From Herbaspirillum sp. RV1423 (GTDB lineage: Bacteria; Pseudomonadota; Gammaproteobacteria; Burkholderiales; Burkholderiaceae_D), in NCBI RefSeq assembly GCF_000577615.1, contig NZ_CBXX010000003.1, positions 218,364-282,363 of the forward strand: a stretch of DNA of 64,000 bases, given 5' to 3'. The number at the start of each line of letters is the position of its first letter. Positions within the stretch are counted from its first letter, which is position 1. The position numbers and the translations under genes are program-made. Below, piece after piece: positions 18,495 through 28,254 of this stretch. The notes under the pieces were generated by a model, which saw only the letters and a list, made by a program, of their open reading frames with translations, was not told the origin of the DNA and searched no databases.

Positions 18495-19490
18495 TTAGCC
18501 TACCGGCTTGTTGATCGCCTTGTCGCCATCGGAAAGTTGCCCTCTTGATTCTGTCGCAGCCTTGGCGCGTGCCTGAAAGCGTACATAGCAATCCAGACCG
18601 CAGAAATGCTCGACGTATTCGGCCCCTTCCGGGGTGAAGGCAGCATCGAGCGGAATTTCCTTGCAGCACACGCAGCAACTGGTGGCCGGTTCGTTGACAT
18701 TCATGGTGGCACCCCTCCATTGGTTGACGAAGCCGATGAATGCCACCGGCGGCATTGGCCTGGCGAAGAGATAGCCCTGCACCGCGTCGCAGTCTGCTTG
18801 CCGTAACTGCGCGAGGCTGGCGGTGGTCTCCACGCCTTCGGCCACCACGTCCATACCCAGCCCATGCGCAAGCTGGATCACAGCGCGCACGATGGTCTGG
18901 TCGCGGGCGTCGTCCTCGAGTTCCGCAACGAACGACTGATCAATCTTGAGCGTGGTAATCGGGCAGCACTTCAAATGTTGCAGGCAGGAATAACCCGTAC
19001 CGAAGTCATCGGCGGCAAAACGCACGCCAACCTGTCGCAAGGTTTCCAGCATGGGGAAGATCGCCGGGGCGACGAAGGCGACCGATTCGGTCAGCTCGAT
19101 CTCCAAATACTCGGCGGGCAAGCCCGTATCCGCCAATATCCGTTGCACCTGGTCACTAAAATCTGGCTCCACTTGACTGGCCGACACGTTGACGGCCAGA
19201 CGGAACGGCCTCCATTGCAGCGGTAGCCACTCGCGCATTTGGCGGCAGGCTGCGCCCAGCACCCAAGCACCGATTTCAGGCATCAGGCCGGACGATTCGA
19301 CCATGGGCAGGAACTGGCCCGGCGGCAACATTCCGAGCGTCGGATGCCGCCAGCGCAACAGGGCTTCCGCACCGACAATATGGTCACTGCGCAAGTCGAC
19401 AATCGGCTGGTAGTGAAGCTCAAGCTGCCCGCGCTCAGCCGCCTGCGCTAATTGCGTCGCAGTCCAACCGGTTGGCAGGGAAGAGGTCAT
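18495..19490 (-). CDS. urf2: Urf2: EAL-domain phosphodiesterase with C-terminal DUF3330
   Basis: A 331-residue cytoplasmic protein, last gene of the mer operon. Residues about 10-255 form an EAL domain with the residues needed for cyclic-di-GMP hydrolysis visible: [33 protein letters not shown] and AEGVET. The C-terminal 70 residues are a Cys-rich DUF3330 module (CCVCC, then HFCGLDC), probably metal-binding. The start at 19490 overlaps the merE stop (ATGA). Urf2 proteins are common in Tn21/Tn501-type mer operons; a role in mercury resistance has not been shown to my knowledge. Confidence 0.85.
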   Translation of the reverse strand: MTSSLPTGWTATQLAQAAERGQLELHYQPIVDLRSDHIVGAEALLRWRHPTLGMLPPGQFLPMVESSGLMPEIGAWVLGAACRQMREWLPLQWRPFRLAVNVSASQVEPDFSDQVQRILADTGLPAEYLEIELTESVAFVAPAIFPMLETLRQVGVRFAADDFGTGYSCLQHLKCCPITTLKIDQSFVAELEDDARDQTIVRAVIQLAHGLGMDVVAEGVETTASLAQLRQADCDAVQGYLFARPMPPVAFIGFVNQWRGATMNVNEPATSCCVCCKEIPLDAAFTPEGAEYVEHFCGLDCYVRFQARAKAATESRGQLSDGDKAINKPVG

Positions 19491-19723
19491 GATCCACTCC
19501 TGAAGGCCCGCAACAGCCGTGTCACGGACAGAGCAAACAAGCCGGTCAGCGTGAGGGCTGCAATACCCCAATGCTCCCCGATGAACGCGCCGGCCGTCGT
19601 CCCCGCGAGCACAACGGCGAGAATCGGCAAATGGCAGGGACAGGTGAGAACGGCCAGCGCGCCCCACAGGTAGCCGGTGAACGGCTTGTGTGTCTCGGTC
19701 GGCAAACGCTCGGGGCCGTTCAT
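19487..19723 (-). CDS. merE: Mercury resistance membrane protein MerE
   Basis: A 78-residue inner-membrane protein with two hydrophobic helices and the vicinal Cys motif TCPCH (about residues 27-30) typical of MerE. It is a broad mercury importer accepting Hg(II) and methylmercury in other systems. It overlaps merD upstream and urf2 downstream by four bases each. Confidence 0.93.
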   Translation of the reverse strand: MNGPERLPTETHKPFTGYLWGALAVLTCPCHLPILAVVLAGTTAGAFIGEHWGIAALTLTGLFALSVTRLLRAFRSGS

Positions 19724-20085
19724 GGCTGACTCTCCGCGTGCTGTGCCGGTTCGGTCGGCATGGTGGCCAACTGCACTTCCAGATCGGCCAACGCTTCGCG
19801 CCGGCGTTCGACGAACTGGCGCAGCACGACAAGCTGCGCTGCGGCCTGGTCGCCGTCCGCCGTATCGAGTGCCCGGCACAACCGCGCCAGCGCATCGAGG
19901 CCGATGCCCGCTTCGAAGGCAGCCCGCACGAAGCACAGCCGTTGCAAGGCCGCATCATCGAACAAGCCGTAGCCGCCTGGGGTGCACGCCACCGGCCGCA
20001 GCAGTCCGCGCAGCAGGTAGTCGCGCACGATATGCACGCTCACCCCGGCATCAATGGCCAGCCGGGACACCGTGTAGGCGTTCAT
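19720..20085 (-). CDS. merD: MerD secondary regulator
   Basis: A 121-residue MerR-family protein starting [20 protein letters not shown], with an N-terminal winged helix-turn-helix and a long helix. MerD displaces MerR from the operator to shut the operon down when mercury is spent. AAAGGAGG lies just upstream of the ATG at 20085. In this operon it would have to act on three MerR operators. Confidence 0.93.
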   Translation of the reverse strand: MNAYTVSRLAIDAGVSVHIVRDYLLRGLLRPVACTPGGYGLFDDAALQRLCFVRAAFEAGIGLDALARLCRALDTADGDQAAAQLVVLRQFVERRREALADLEVQLATMPTEPAQHAESQP

Positions 20086-20196
20086 CGAACACCTCCTTTT
20101 GGTCGGTTCACGGCAATGCATATACCGTTTCGCCGAGTTCAATCTGCGCGCTGCGAATCCGATGCCGGTGCCGTAGGACATTGGGTCGATATCCGA

Positions 20197-20823
20197 TCAC
20201 GGTGTCCTCGATGACATGGTCTGCAACAGATGTCGATTAAGCTCCTGGCCCAAGCCGAAAGCCTCGTGGACGCTTACAATCGTCAATCCTTGATGCTTGG
20301 AGGCCCAATCCTCCGCCGTCGGGACAGATGCAAAGAAATGTACATGGCAACAGAAGGACTGACGAACGTCGGCTGCTTCCTGCGGTAGTACCAGGGACAC
20401 TGCCATGCCGGCAGGTTCGACAGCCTGTATTTCGCTGGATGAAACCGTGAGTGAAACGGGTGCTCCGGTTGCAGCGCAATGCGATGAGACGCGAGCTGTA
20501 CGGCCTATCAGCGCCGGAAACATCAAGGTATCCAGCGCGCACCAGGCATACAGACGACGGTCGTCAATTTCAAAGACATGCGAAGTCTCGCGCAAGGTAA
20601 GGCCGTAGCCGATGATGTTCCCATCGTTGTCATATTCGGTACTGGTGGCCTGTTCGAGTACGGCGGCCACTCGCTCAGCGGGCCAGTCGAGAATCCCGGC
20701 AAGTGTCGTTCGTGAAACCGGACGCCCCTTGGCGAGTTCCCGCAGTAGTGGGACCAAGAGATCTGCAGTACCCTTGGTACGATTGACCGAAGTGAGACGT
20801 TCTATAAATGGGGCGAGCTTCAT
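20197..20823 (-). CDS. merB: Organomercurial lyase MerB
   Basis: A 208-residue enzyme that cleaves the carbon-mercury bond and hands Hg(II) to MerA. Catalytic residues are visible: Cys and Asp in YAWCALDTL (Cys96/Asp99 equivalents) and the third Cys in [11 protein letters not shown] (Cys159 equivalent). Compared from memory with the 212-residue plasmid R831b enzyme, one residue is missing near the N-terminus and three in the stretch [13 protein letters not shown]; both are away from the active site. The start at 20823 has AAAGGAGA eight bases upstream. It sits between merA and merD. Confidence 0.95.
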   Translation of the reverse strand: MKLAPFIERLTSVNRTKGTADLLVPLLRELAKGRPVSRTTLAGILDWPAERVAAVLEQATSTEYDNDGNIIGYGLTLRETSHVFEIDDRRLYAWCALDTLMFPALIGRTARVSSHCAATGAPVSLTVSSSEIQAVEPAGMAVSLVLPQEAADVRQSFCCHVHFFASVPTAEDWASKHQGLTIVSVHEAFGLGQELNRHLLQTMSSRTP

Positions 20824-20837
20824 GGTCCCATCTCCTT

Positions 20838-22989
<2,152 letters not shown>

Positions 22990-23012
22990 GATGTCGCTCC
23001 CGGTTCAGTGGA

Positions 23013-23288
23013 TCACTGCTTGACGCTGGACGGGTAGCCGGCGCTTTCGGTCGCCTTGGTCAGCTTTTGGACGCTGGCTTTGGTATCGTCGAAAGTGACG
23101 ACGGCTTCGCGCTTGTCGAAGTTCACGTCGGTCTTGCTTACGCCATCTACTTTCGAGATGGCCTTTTTGACTGTGATCGGACAGGCCGCGCAAGTCATGC
23201 CCGGCACCGACAGCGTGACGGTTTGAGTGGCGGCCCATACCGGGGCGACAACGGCGACGAGGGCGAGGGAGGCAAACAGTTTTTTCAT
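23013..23288 (-). CDS. merP: Periplasmic mercury-binding protein MerP
   Basis: A 91-residue periplasmic protein: signal peptide to about residue 19 (VWA-A), then one heavy-metal-associated domain with GMTCAAC. It takes Hg(II) from the periplasm and passes it to MerT or MerC. A Shine-Dalgarno-like AGGAG precedes the ATG at 23288. It is 13 bases after merT. Confidence 0.95.
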   Translation of the reverse strand: MKKLFASLALVAVVAPVWAATQTVTLSVPGMTCAACPITVKKAISKVDGVSKTDVNFDKREAVVTFDDTKASVQKLTKATESAGYPSSVKQ

Positions 23289-23301
23289 GGTGAACTCCTG
23301 A

Positions 23302-23652
23302 TTAGTAAAAAAATGGCACAACATAGGGAAAACCGAGCGCGACCAAGACCAACACAGCCACGATCCAGAAAATGAGCTTGTAGGTGGTCCGCACCTGCGG
23401 GATCGCGCACACATCACCCGGCTTGCAGGCTTGCGCCGGGCGGAAAATGTGCCGCCAAGCAAAGAACAGTGCCACCAGTGCCGCGCCGATGAAAATCGGA
23501 CGATACGGCTCCAGCACCGTCAGGTTGCCGATCCAGGCCCCGCTGAAACCAAGAGCAACCAAAACCAAGGGCCCCAGACAACAGGTGGAGGCGAGGATGG
23601 CGGCCAGCCCACCGGCAATGAGGGTGCCACGTCCATTCTGCGGTGCCGACAT
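23302..23652 (-). CDS. merT: Mercuric ion transporter MerT
   Basis: A 116-residue inner-membrane protein with three hydrophobic helices. The first helix has the vicinal Cys pair (STCCLGPL), and the second loop has CKPGDVC. It is the main Hg(II) importer and the first gene of the operon. AAAGGAGA lies before the ATG at 23652, and the mer promoter lies 36 bases further up. Confidence 0.96.
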   Translation of the reverse strand: MSAPQNGRGTLIAGGLAAILASTCCLGPLVLVALGFSGAWIGNLTVLEPYRPIFIGAALVALFFAWRHIFRPAQACKPGDVCAIPQVRTTYKLIFWIVAVLVLVALGFPYVVPFFY

Positions 23653-23687
23653 ATGTTTCTCCTTTCGAATATTGAGTGGATCGCTTA

Positions 23688-23718
23688 AGGTTACTTCCGT
23701 AGTCATGTACGGAGTCAA
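23688..23718 (-). promoter_or_regulatory. MerR-type operator/promoter 1, driving merTPCABDE-urf2
   Basis: Minus strand: -35 TTGACT, 19-bp spacer CCGTACATGACTACGGAAG, -10 TAACCT. The long 19-bp spacer and the CCGTAC...TACGG dyad are diagnostic of MerR activation. No intact merR adjoins it, so it must be controlled in trans. Confidence 0.92.
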
Positions 23719-23723
23719 GCGAT

Positions 23724-23774
23724 ATGTAATATAGTCTTGAAAATCTGACCATCGGCACCTTTGCCAAGGCTGCA
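23724..23774 (+). pseudogene. merR: merR 5' remnant 1
   Basis: The first 17 codons of a merR gene in the expected divergent position. The second codon is TAA, and homology to the intact merR at 27689 (ENLTIG..AKAA) stops after 17 codons, where unrelated DNA follows. It cannot make MerR. Confidence 0.85.
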
Positions 23775-23883
23775 GACTTACCGATGAACGGTATTTCGAT
23801 ATATGTGATGAGCATCTCCGCTAACAGGAACCGCGCGAGGGCTGAACACGCGCGCCGCGCGGTTTCTGGTTGCAGGCGCTTTA

Positions 23884-24345
23884 TTACTTCGTGGCTTCCT
23901 CCGCGATCATGTCCCACGTCCCGTTCATCATGTTACCCATCGCGGTGAGCTTCTCGTCGCCGTGCTTACTGAAGTCGCTGGTCGGTTTGCGGTAGCTCAC
24001 CACGGTCTTACCGTCGCTGCGCTCCCATACATAGATGCGACCGGGCATTCCGAGGCCGGCTTCGGGATCCATCTGCAGCAGACCCTTGATCATGTCCGGC
24101 ATGCCGAATTCGATGGTCTTGGCGCCTTTGAGGTTGGCCCCGACCTTCTGATGGTCGATGGTGGCGAAAATCATAAAGCCGCTGCTCTTGAGGGTTGCCT
24201 CGATGGTTTTTGCCGTGGCCACGAAATCCTTGTTGGAAACCTTGTCCACGCGGTCCGCATCTGCGGCAAAGGAAAGTCCGCTCAGTGTCAGCGATGAAAT
24301 CGCCGCGACCAAGATGAGTGCCGACCGGAAAGAAGTACGTTTCAT
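23884..24345 (-). CDS. Exported DUF302-domain protein
   Basis: A 153-residue periplasmic protein with a signal peptide (residues 1-27, cleaved after SFA) and one DUF302 domain (FVATAKTIEATLKSSGFMIFATIDHQKVGANL...RIYVWERSDGKTVVSYRKP). The biochemical role of the family is not established. It has its own MerR-type promoter 130 bp upstream, so it should be induced by mercury. It lies between the merT promoter and the patatin genes. AGGAAAATTGAT precedes the ATG. Confidence 0.8.
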   Translation of the reverse strand: MKRTSFRSALILVAAISSLTLSGLSFAADADRVDKVSNKDFVATAKTIEATLKSSGFMIFATIDHQKVGANLKGAKTIEFGMPDMIKGLLQMDPEAGLGMPGRIYVWERSDGKTVVSYRKPTSDFSKHGDEKLTAMGNMMNGTWDMIAEEATK

Positions 24346-24476
24346 ATCAATTTTCCTGTGATGGTTGAAGTGTTGGTTGAAAAAGCAGGCACGTAAGCGA
24401 GGGTTGTTCAGTTTCCCGTCGATGGCTCACCTCCCTCCTTGACCGATTCGCCGACGCTTATTTGCCTGATGCCGCA

Positions 24477-24507
24477 ATGCTATTTCCGTAGTAATGTACG
24501 GAGTCAA
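24477..24507 (-). promoter_or_regulatory. MerR-type operator/promoter 2, driving the DUF302 gene
   Basis: Minus strand: -35 TTGACT, 19-bp spacer with the CCGTAC...TACGG dyad, -10 TAGCAT. It is the same arrangement as promoters 1 and 3, but the -10 is nearer to the sigma-70 consensus, so basal expression may be higher. Confidence 0.88.
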
Positions 24508-24512
24508 GCGAT

Positions 24513-24566
24513 ATGCAAAATAATTTAAATAATCTGACTCTTGGCGCCATCGCCAAGGCGGCCGGC
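24513..24566 (+). pseudogene. merR: merR 5' remnant 2
   Basis: About 18 codons of a merR start (MQNNLNNLTLGAIAKAAG) in the divergent position beside promoter 2. The frame stays open for about 40 more unrelated codons to a TGA near 24687, overlapping the end of the patatin gene. A fused short peptide could be made but would lack most of the DNA-binding and all mercury-binding residues. Confidence 0.82.
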
Positions 24567-24609
24567 TTGCCGACGGTCAGCCTTGTGTGCGTCATCGCCG
24601 CACCGCCGG

Positions 24610-25488
24610 TCATTTTGGTGCCACGCCTTCGGAGGGGATCATGTTGCTGGGACAGACAAGACTGTCTGCGCCAGCAACCGGTGCCGTGAAGTATTCGATC
24701 GTCTGGCGGTAAGCCGCATCGATCAGTTCGCCCGAGTAGCGAAAATCCAGCAAGTCGATCTCGTGCGGGAAGCGGGGCTGCACGCTATGCAGTCGCACCA
24801 GCGCGCCGAAGTGGTCAAGCTCGGCCGCAAATTTGCGTTCGAGTGCAATCGAAAAGCTGCGCACCAGCACACGCGCTATTCCCCGAAACGGCTTCAAAGA
24901 AGGTTCGCAGCAAGTGCATCGAATCATCAGGATTGTTCGGGCACCCAGTTCGACGGCCTTGTCCAGCGGCACGTTGTTGGCGATCCCGCCATCCACGAAC
25001 TGGCGGCCTTCCATTTCCACCGGCGGGAATACGCCGGGCAGGCTCATGCTTGAGATAACCGGTTCGACGATGTCCCCTGTCCCGCTCCAGTAGGCTGGCT
25101 TTCCCTCCTGCAGATCGGTGGTGACGACGATCAGCGGCACGGGCAGATCCTCGAACCGTGTCACGGGAAGCACCTCGCGCAACCGCCGGCGCAGCGGATC
25201 GAGATCGAAAAACGCCGAATACCGCCAGGGCGCAAGCAGGCCCCGCAGGTTGATGCGCAGCGCCTCGCGCCGCCGGAAACCGCACCATAGCTCCGCTACC
25301 TTTTCCGGCCGCATGCCTGCGCAAAAAAACGCGCCGTTGAGCGCGCCGATCGAGCTGCCGATGATGAAATCGACGGGCACCCCCAAGTCACGGATCGCCC
25401 GGTAGAACCCCACCTCCATGGCGCCGCGGCTCCCTCCTCCGCATAGGACCAACGCCACGGGAGACCGGATTTCTGCTCCGACCCTCAT
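24610..25488 (-). CDS. Patatin-like phospholipase
   Basis: A 292-residue Ser-Asp lipid acyl hydrolase of the RssA/patatin type. It shows the oxyanion loop (CGGGSRGAMEVGF), the nucleophile elbow GSSIG (Ser about residue 48) and the catalytic Asp in DGGIANN. The chosen ATG at 25488 begins MRVGAEIRSPVALVL; its ribosome site is weak and a longer N-terminus is possible. It is the last gene of the cluster under mer promoter 3, and its 3' end meets merR remnant 2. Lipid substrate unknown. Confidence 0.85.
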   Translation of the reverse strand: MRVGAEIRSPVALVLCGGGSRGAMEVGFYRAIRDLGVPVDFIIGSSIGALNGAFFCAGMRPEKVAELWCGFRRREALRINLRGLLAPWRYSAFFDLDPLRRRLREVLPVTRFEDLPVPLIVVTTDLQEGKPAYWSGTGDIVEPVISSMSLPGVFPPVEMEGRQFVDGGIANNVPLDKAVELGARTILMIRCTCCEPSLKPFRGIARVLVRSFSIALERKFAAELDHFGALVRLHSVQPRFPHEIDLLDFRYSGELIDAAYRQTIEYFTAPVAGADSLVCPSNMIPSEGVAPK

Positions 25489-25576
25489 GACTGCGTCTTG
25501 CGAGGACCGCAATGAAGATCGCGCCCCGTCATCCTTGCCGCCTTGGACGGGCACAGGTGGCCGTCGGCAAGCCTCG

Positions 25577-26236
25577 TCACGCGGGATATTGCTCAAGCAG
25601 CTTCCTCTGGAACGCGAAAAAGGCATTGCCCACGGCTGCCGCTTGCGGCAGAGAAAAGGTGAGCGCATCTGGGGATACCGTGCAATGCCGGCAGACGAAA
25701 CCGATACCGGCACACAGGCGGATGCAGCATGCTTGTCCTCCTCCCGCACCGGGTTCCCAGACGACGCGCGCGGCCTCGGGATTCTGATTCTCCTTCTCGA
25801 CACTGCCGTTCGCCGCCACCGCGCAGGCAAGGTGGCAGCGGCATACCACGCACCGGGCTGTGATGCGCGAGGCGTGCCGCACCATGCGCGGGATCGCGAG
25901 CGCATCGATCGCGCACATGGCATGGACGTTCCGGCCGGAGAAATGAACGCGGATTTCAGTCTTGCGGGCGCTAAAGGGGTAGCAGCCGATGCCTTGCTCG
26001 TCGCTGACTATGGCGTCCATCGCGGAAAGCGCGTCGAGCACCGCTTGCGGCGCAATCCCCGCTGCAGGCGGCGCCGCTTCGCGTACCCAATGGCCGAGAA
26101 TCCCGGCGTAAGCCGCCTGAAGCGTGGGCTGCGCGCCTTCGATCCGCGCCTGCAACGGAAATTCGTCCCCCAGCTTCTGCTGCGCACGCGTCACCGCCGC
26201 TTTGAGTTCAAGTCGCGATTCGTTCGATATGTCCAT
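25577..26236 (-). CDS. Divergent MerB-like (alkylmercury lyase family) protein
   Basis: A 219-residue protein. HAMCAIDALAIPRMV (Cys108, Asp111) matches the active-site segment [10 protein letters not shown] of MerB, including the Cys-X2-Asp spacing. A later QACC (about residue 172) can align with the QSFCC of MerB. The protein is rich in additional Cys (CVVCRCHLAC, CIRLC, CRHC), which MerB lacks. It lies between two patatin genes with GAGGAG before the ATG. I read it as a second, distant organomercurial lyase or a mercury-binding relative; activity is not proven by the sequence. Confidence 0.65.
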   Translation of the reverse strand: MDISNESRLELKAAVTRAQQKLGDEFPLQARIEGAQPTLQAAYAGILGHWVREAAPPAAGIAPQAVLDALSAMDAIVSDEQGIGCYPFSARKTEIRVHFSGRNVHAMCAIDALAIPRMVRHASRITARCVVCRCHLACAVAANGSVEKENQNPEAARVVWEPGAGGGQACCIRLCAGIGFVCRHCTVSPDALTFSLPQAAAVGNAFFAFQRKLLEQYPA

Positions 26237-26339
26237 GGCTCCTCAACGTAGAAAAGGGCAACGGCGAGCGTATTCCGGTACGCGCCGGGACCGGCCGGAA
26301 ACGCTGCCCTGCTGTGGCCGCATGCCTGTCCCGCACGGG

Positions 26340-27353
26340 TCACCAGTCTTCCGGATCGACGGTCGACCGGTTGCCGAGATCCTTGAAGTGTTCCGCGAGC
26401 CACCGGTCGGCCCGCTCCCGCCCCAGTTCCCTGAGTCGGAGCAGGAATGGCCAACTGGTGTCGAACTTGCTGCGCACCCCCAGGCCGCTCATGACGTCTT
26501 CGGCGGCGATGCGATGAAATCTGATGCAGCGGTAACGCGCATCCTTGATCTCCATCACCCCAGCTTCCACCAGGGCGTTGTCCCAGGCGATGGCGCGGAG
26601 CTCCCGCAGCAAGCTGGAATTGAAACTGATCTCGTTGACCCGGTTGGTGATGTCCTCCACCGTGCGGGGCACGGCATCGCGGCAGATGGGATTCACCTGG
26701 ACGATCACGATATCGCAACTGCGGCATTGCCCCACCAGTGGTTCGAGCACCGGATTGCCCATGAAGCCGCCGTCCCAGTAGTGCTCGCCGTCGATCTCAA
26801 TCGCCTGCTGAATGTGGGGCAGGCAGGCGGAAGCGAGAAGCGCCTCCACCGAGAACTCCGCGCCTGTGAAGATATGCAGACGGTTGGTCCTCACGTTTGT
26901 GGCCGAAATGTAGAGTTTGATTTGTTGACACCGTCGCACGCAGTCGAAGTCGATCGTGTTCGCGAGCACGTCCCGCAAGGGATTGATGTCGAACGGATTG
27001 AACTGGTAAGGCGACAGCGTGCGCGTGAGCGACTCGAACCACCCGGCAAACGGGCTCGCCGGCCCCGCGAAATAGTGGCTAAAGGCGCCGTACCGGCTCA
27101 TCGTCCGCCAAAAGTTTTCCAGCGCCTGTTTCGCCCCTGTGGCGCCGCCTTTTTCGAACCCATCCGCCAGCACTGCGGCGTTCATGGCGCCAGCGCTCGT
27201 GCCGCTGATGGCCTCGATGACCAAGCGCTCATCCTCCAGTATCCGTTCCAGTACGCCCCAAGTGAAGGCGCCATGGGTGCCTCCACCCTGGAGTGCCAGT
27301 GTAATCAGGCTAGTTTCATCACGGCGTTTGCGCATCTTTGTAGATTCATTCAT
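26340..27353 (-). CDS. Patatin-like phospholipase (PHB-depolymerase-associated type)
   Basis: A 337-residue patatin-family hydrolase. The oxyanion loop is GGGTHGAFTWG, the nucleophile is in ISGTSAGAMNA and the catalytic Asp is in WDGGFMGNP. Residues 150-300 follow the pattern of bacterial patatins often seen near polyhydroxybutyrate genes. The ATG at 27353 gives MNESTKMRKRR. It is unrelated in close sequence to the second patatin at 24610, so the pair is not a recent duplication. It is the first large gene under mer promoter 3. Confidence 0.87.
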   Translation of the reverse strand: MNESTKMRKRRDETSLITLALQGGGTHGAFTWGVLERILEDERLVIEAISGTSAGAMNAAVLADGFEKGGATGAKQALENFWRTMSRYGAFSHYFAGPASPFAGWFESLTRTLSPYQFNPFDINPLRDVLANTIDFDCVRRCQQIKLYISATNVRTNRLHIFTGAEFSVEALLASACLPHIQQAIEIDGEHYWDGGFMGNPVLEPLVGQCRSCDIVIVQVNPICRDAVPRTVEDITNRVNEISFNSSLLRELRAIAWDNALVEAGVMEIKDARYRCIRFHRIAAEDVMSGLGVRSKFDTSWPFLLRLRELGRERADRWLAEHFKDLGNRSTVDPEDW

Positions 27354-27416
27354 GTTGGTGGTATCCCCCGGTTCCTTGTTGCGACGGCCTTGGCGCACAC
27401 GGATGCATCCTAACTG

Positions 27417-27512
27417 TCAGCAACAACCACCGATCAGCAACAACGTGAACACCCCGGCAATGATCGCCATGACGACGATGTCGTCCTTTTTCTTACTCAA
27501 CCAAGCTATCAT
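27417..27512 (-). CDS. 31-residue membrane peptide of the mer-controlled patatin cluster
   Basis: A short gene with a strong ribosome site (AAGGAG, six bases before the ATG at 27512). The peptide has a charged N-terminus (AWLSKKKDD), one hydrophobic helix and a Cys-Cys end (IGGCC). The terminal vicinal Cys pair recalls MerA and could bind Hg(II). It is the first gene after mer promoter 3. I do not recognise a family. Confidence 0.6.
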   Translation of the reverse strand: MIAWLSKKKDDIVVMAIIAGVFTLLLIGGCC

Positions 27513-27652
27513 TGCAACTCCTTAGAATCGTCACGGCGACCGACCCATGTGTGCCGCCACAGAGCCAATACAAGATCGACAGCACAAGCGGTGCGCCCGT
27601 TTTTTTGCATCAGACACGCGTTTGTCCTATCAAAACTGGAATGAATAGCGTA

Positions 27653-27683
27653 ACCTTACTTCCGTAGTAATGTACGGAGTCAA
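27653..27683 (-). promoter_or_regulatory. MerR-type operator/promoter 3 (canonical), next to intact merR
   Basis: Minus strand: -35 TTGACT, 19-bp spacer with CCGTACATTACTACGG dyad, -10 TAAGGT, identical in layout to the Tn21/Tn501 PT promoter. The merR promoter is on the opposite strand within the same region. It drives the 31-aa peptide, patatin, MerB-like and patatin genes. Confidence 0.93.
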
Positions 27684-27688
27684 GCGGT

Positions 27689-28123
27689 ATGCAAACTATT
27701 TTTGAGAATCTGACGATTGGCGTCTTCGCCAAGGCGGCCGGGGTCAATGTGGAGACCATCCGGTTCTATCAGCGCAAGGGCTTGTTGCCTGAGCCGAACA
27801 AGCCCTATGGCAGCATTCGCCGGTATGGCGAGGCAGATGTGACGCGGGTGCGGTTTGTGAAATCAGCCCAGCGGCTGGGCTTTAGCCTGGATGAAATCGC
27901 TGAACTACTCAGATTGGACGATGGCACTCATTGCGATGAAGCCAGCCACCTGGCCGAGCACAAGCTCCAGGATGTGCGCGAAAAGATGGCCAACCTGGCG
28001 CGTATGGAAACCGTGCTGTCCGAGCTTGTGTGCGCCTGCCATGCACGGAAGGGGAACGTTTCCTGCCCGCTGATTGCATCGCTCCAAGGGGAAAAAGAAA
28101 TTTCCAACTCCGGAGCGGAGTAG
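27689..28123 (+). CDS. merR: Mercury-responsive regulator MerR
   Basis: A 144-residue MerR with an N-terminal winged helix-turn-helix ([26 protein letters not shown]) and the three mercury-binding Cys: THCDEA, then [10 protein letters not shown]. Length and motifs match Tn501/Tn21 MerR. It is the only intact merR in the window and is divergent from promoter 3, so it probably controls all three mer promoters in trans. Confidence 0.96.
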   Translation: MQTIFENLTIGVFAKAAGVNVETIRFYQRKGLLPEPNKPYGSIRRYGEADVTRVRFVKSAQRLGFSLDEIAELLRLDDGTHCDEASHLAEHKLQDVREKMANLARMETVLSELVCACHARKGNVSCPLIASLQGEKEISNSGAE

Positions 28124-28129
28124 TTGAGG

Positions 28130-28157
28130 AGCACGCGGGCGTTGGCGTGCTTTATTT
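28130..28157 (+). terminator. Intrinsic terminator of merR
   Basis: A 7-bp stem AGCACGC with GCGTGCT is followed by TTATTT. It begins 7 bases after the merR stop and overlaps the inner end of the transposon inverted repeat. Confidence 0.65.
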
Positions 28158-28178
28158 CCCGTTTTCTGAGGTACCCCC
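28141..28178. repeat. Tn21-type (Tn3 family) terminal inverted repeat
   Basis: On the minus strand this begins GGGGGTACCTCAGAAAACGG and continues with a GAAATAAAGCACGC segment. The inner 26 bases match the Tn21 38-bp end as remembered with one difference. Its outer G-rich tip points away from merR, as in Tn21. It marks the outer edge of an ancestral mer transposon; no second end or transposase was found near urf2. Confidence 0.78.
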
Positions 28179-28254
28179 TCATTGATCCGCAGACGAATAA
28201 GGGTATGCATTAGCTGTGATGATGTGATGCATGGTTTCATCTGTGAAAGTCGGT

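Noticed and set aside
19491..19958. Upstream extension of the urf2 frame to 487 codons
   Set aside because: It would overlap merE and merD completely; the ATG at 19490, coupled to the merE stop, gives the family length.
26191..26727. 178-codon minus-strand frame between the MerB-like and patatin genes
   Set aside because: It overlaps the 3' part of the patatin gene in another frame and has no family features.
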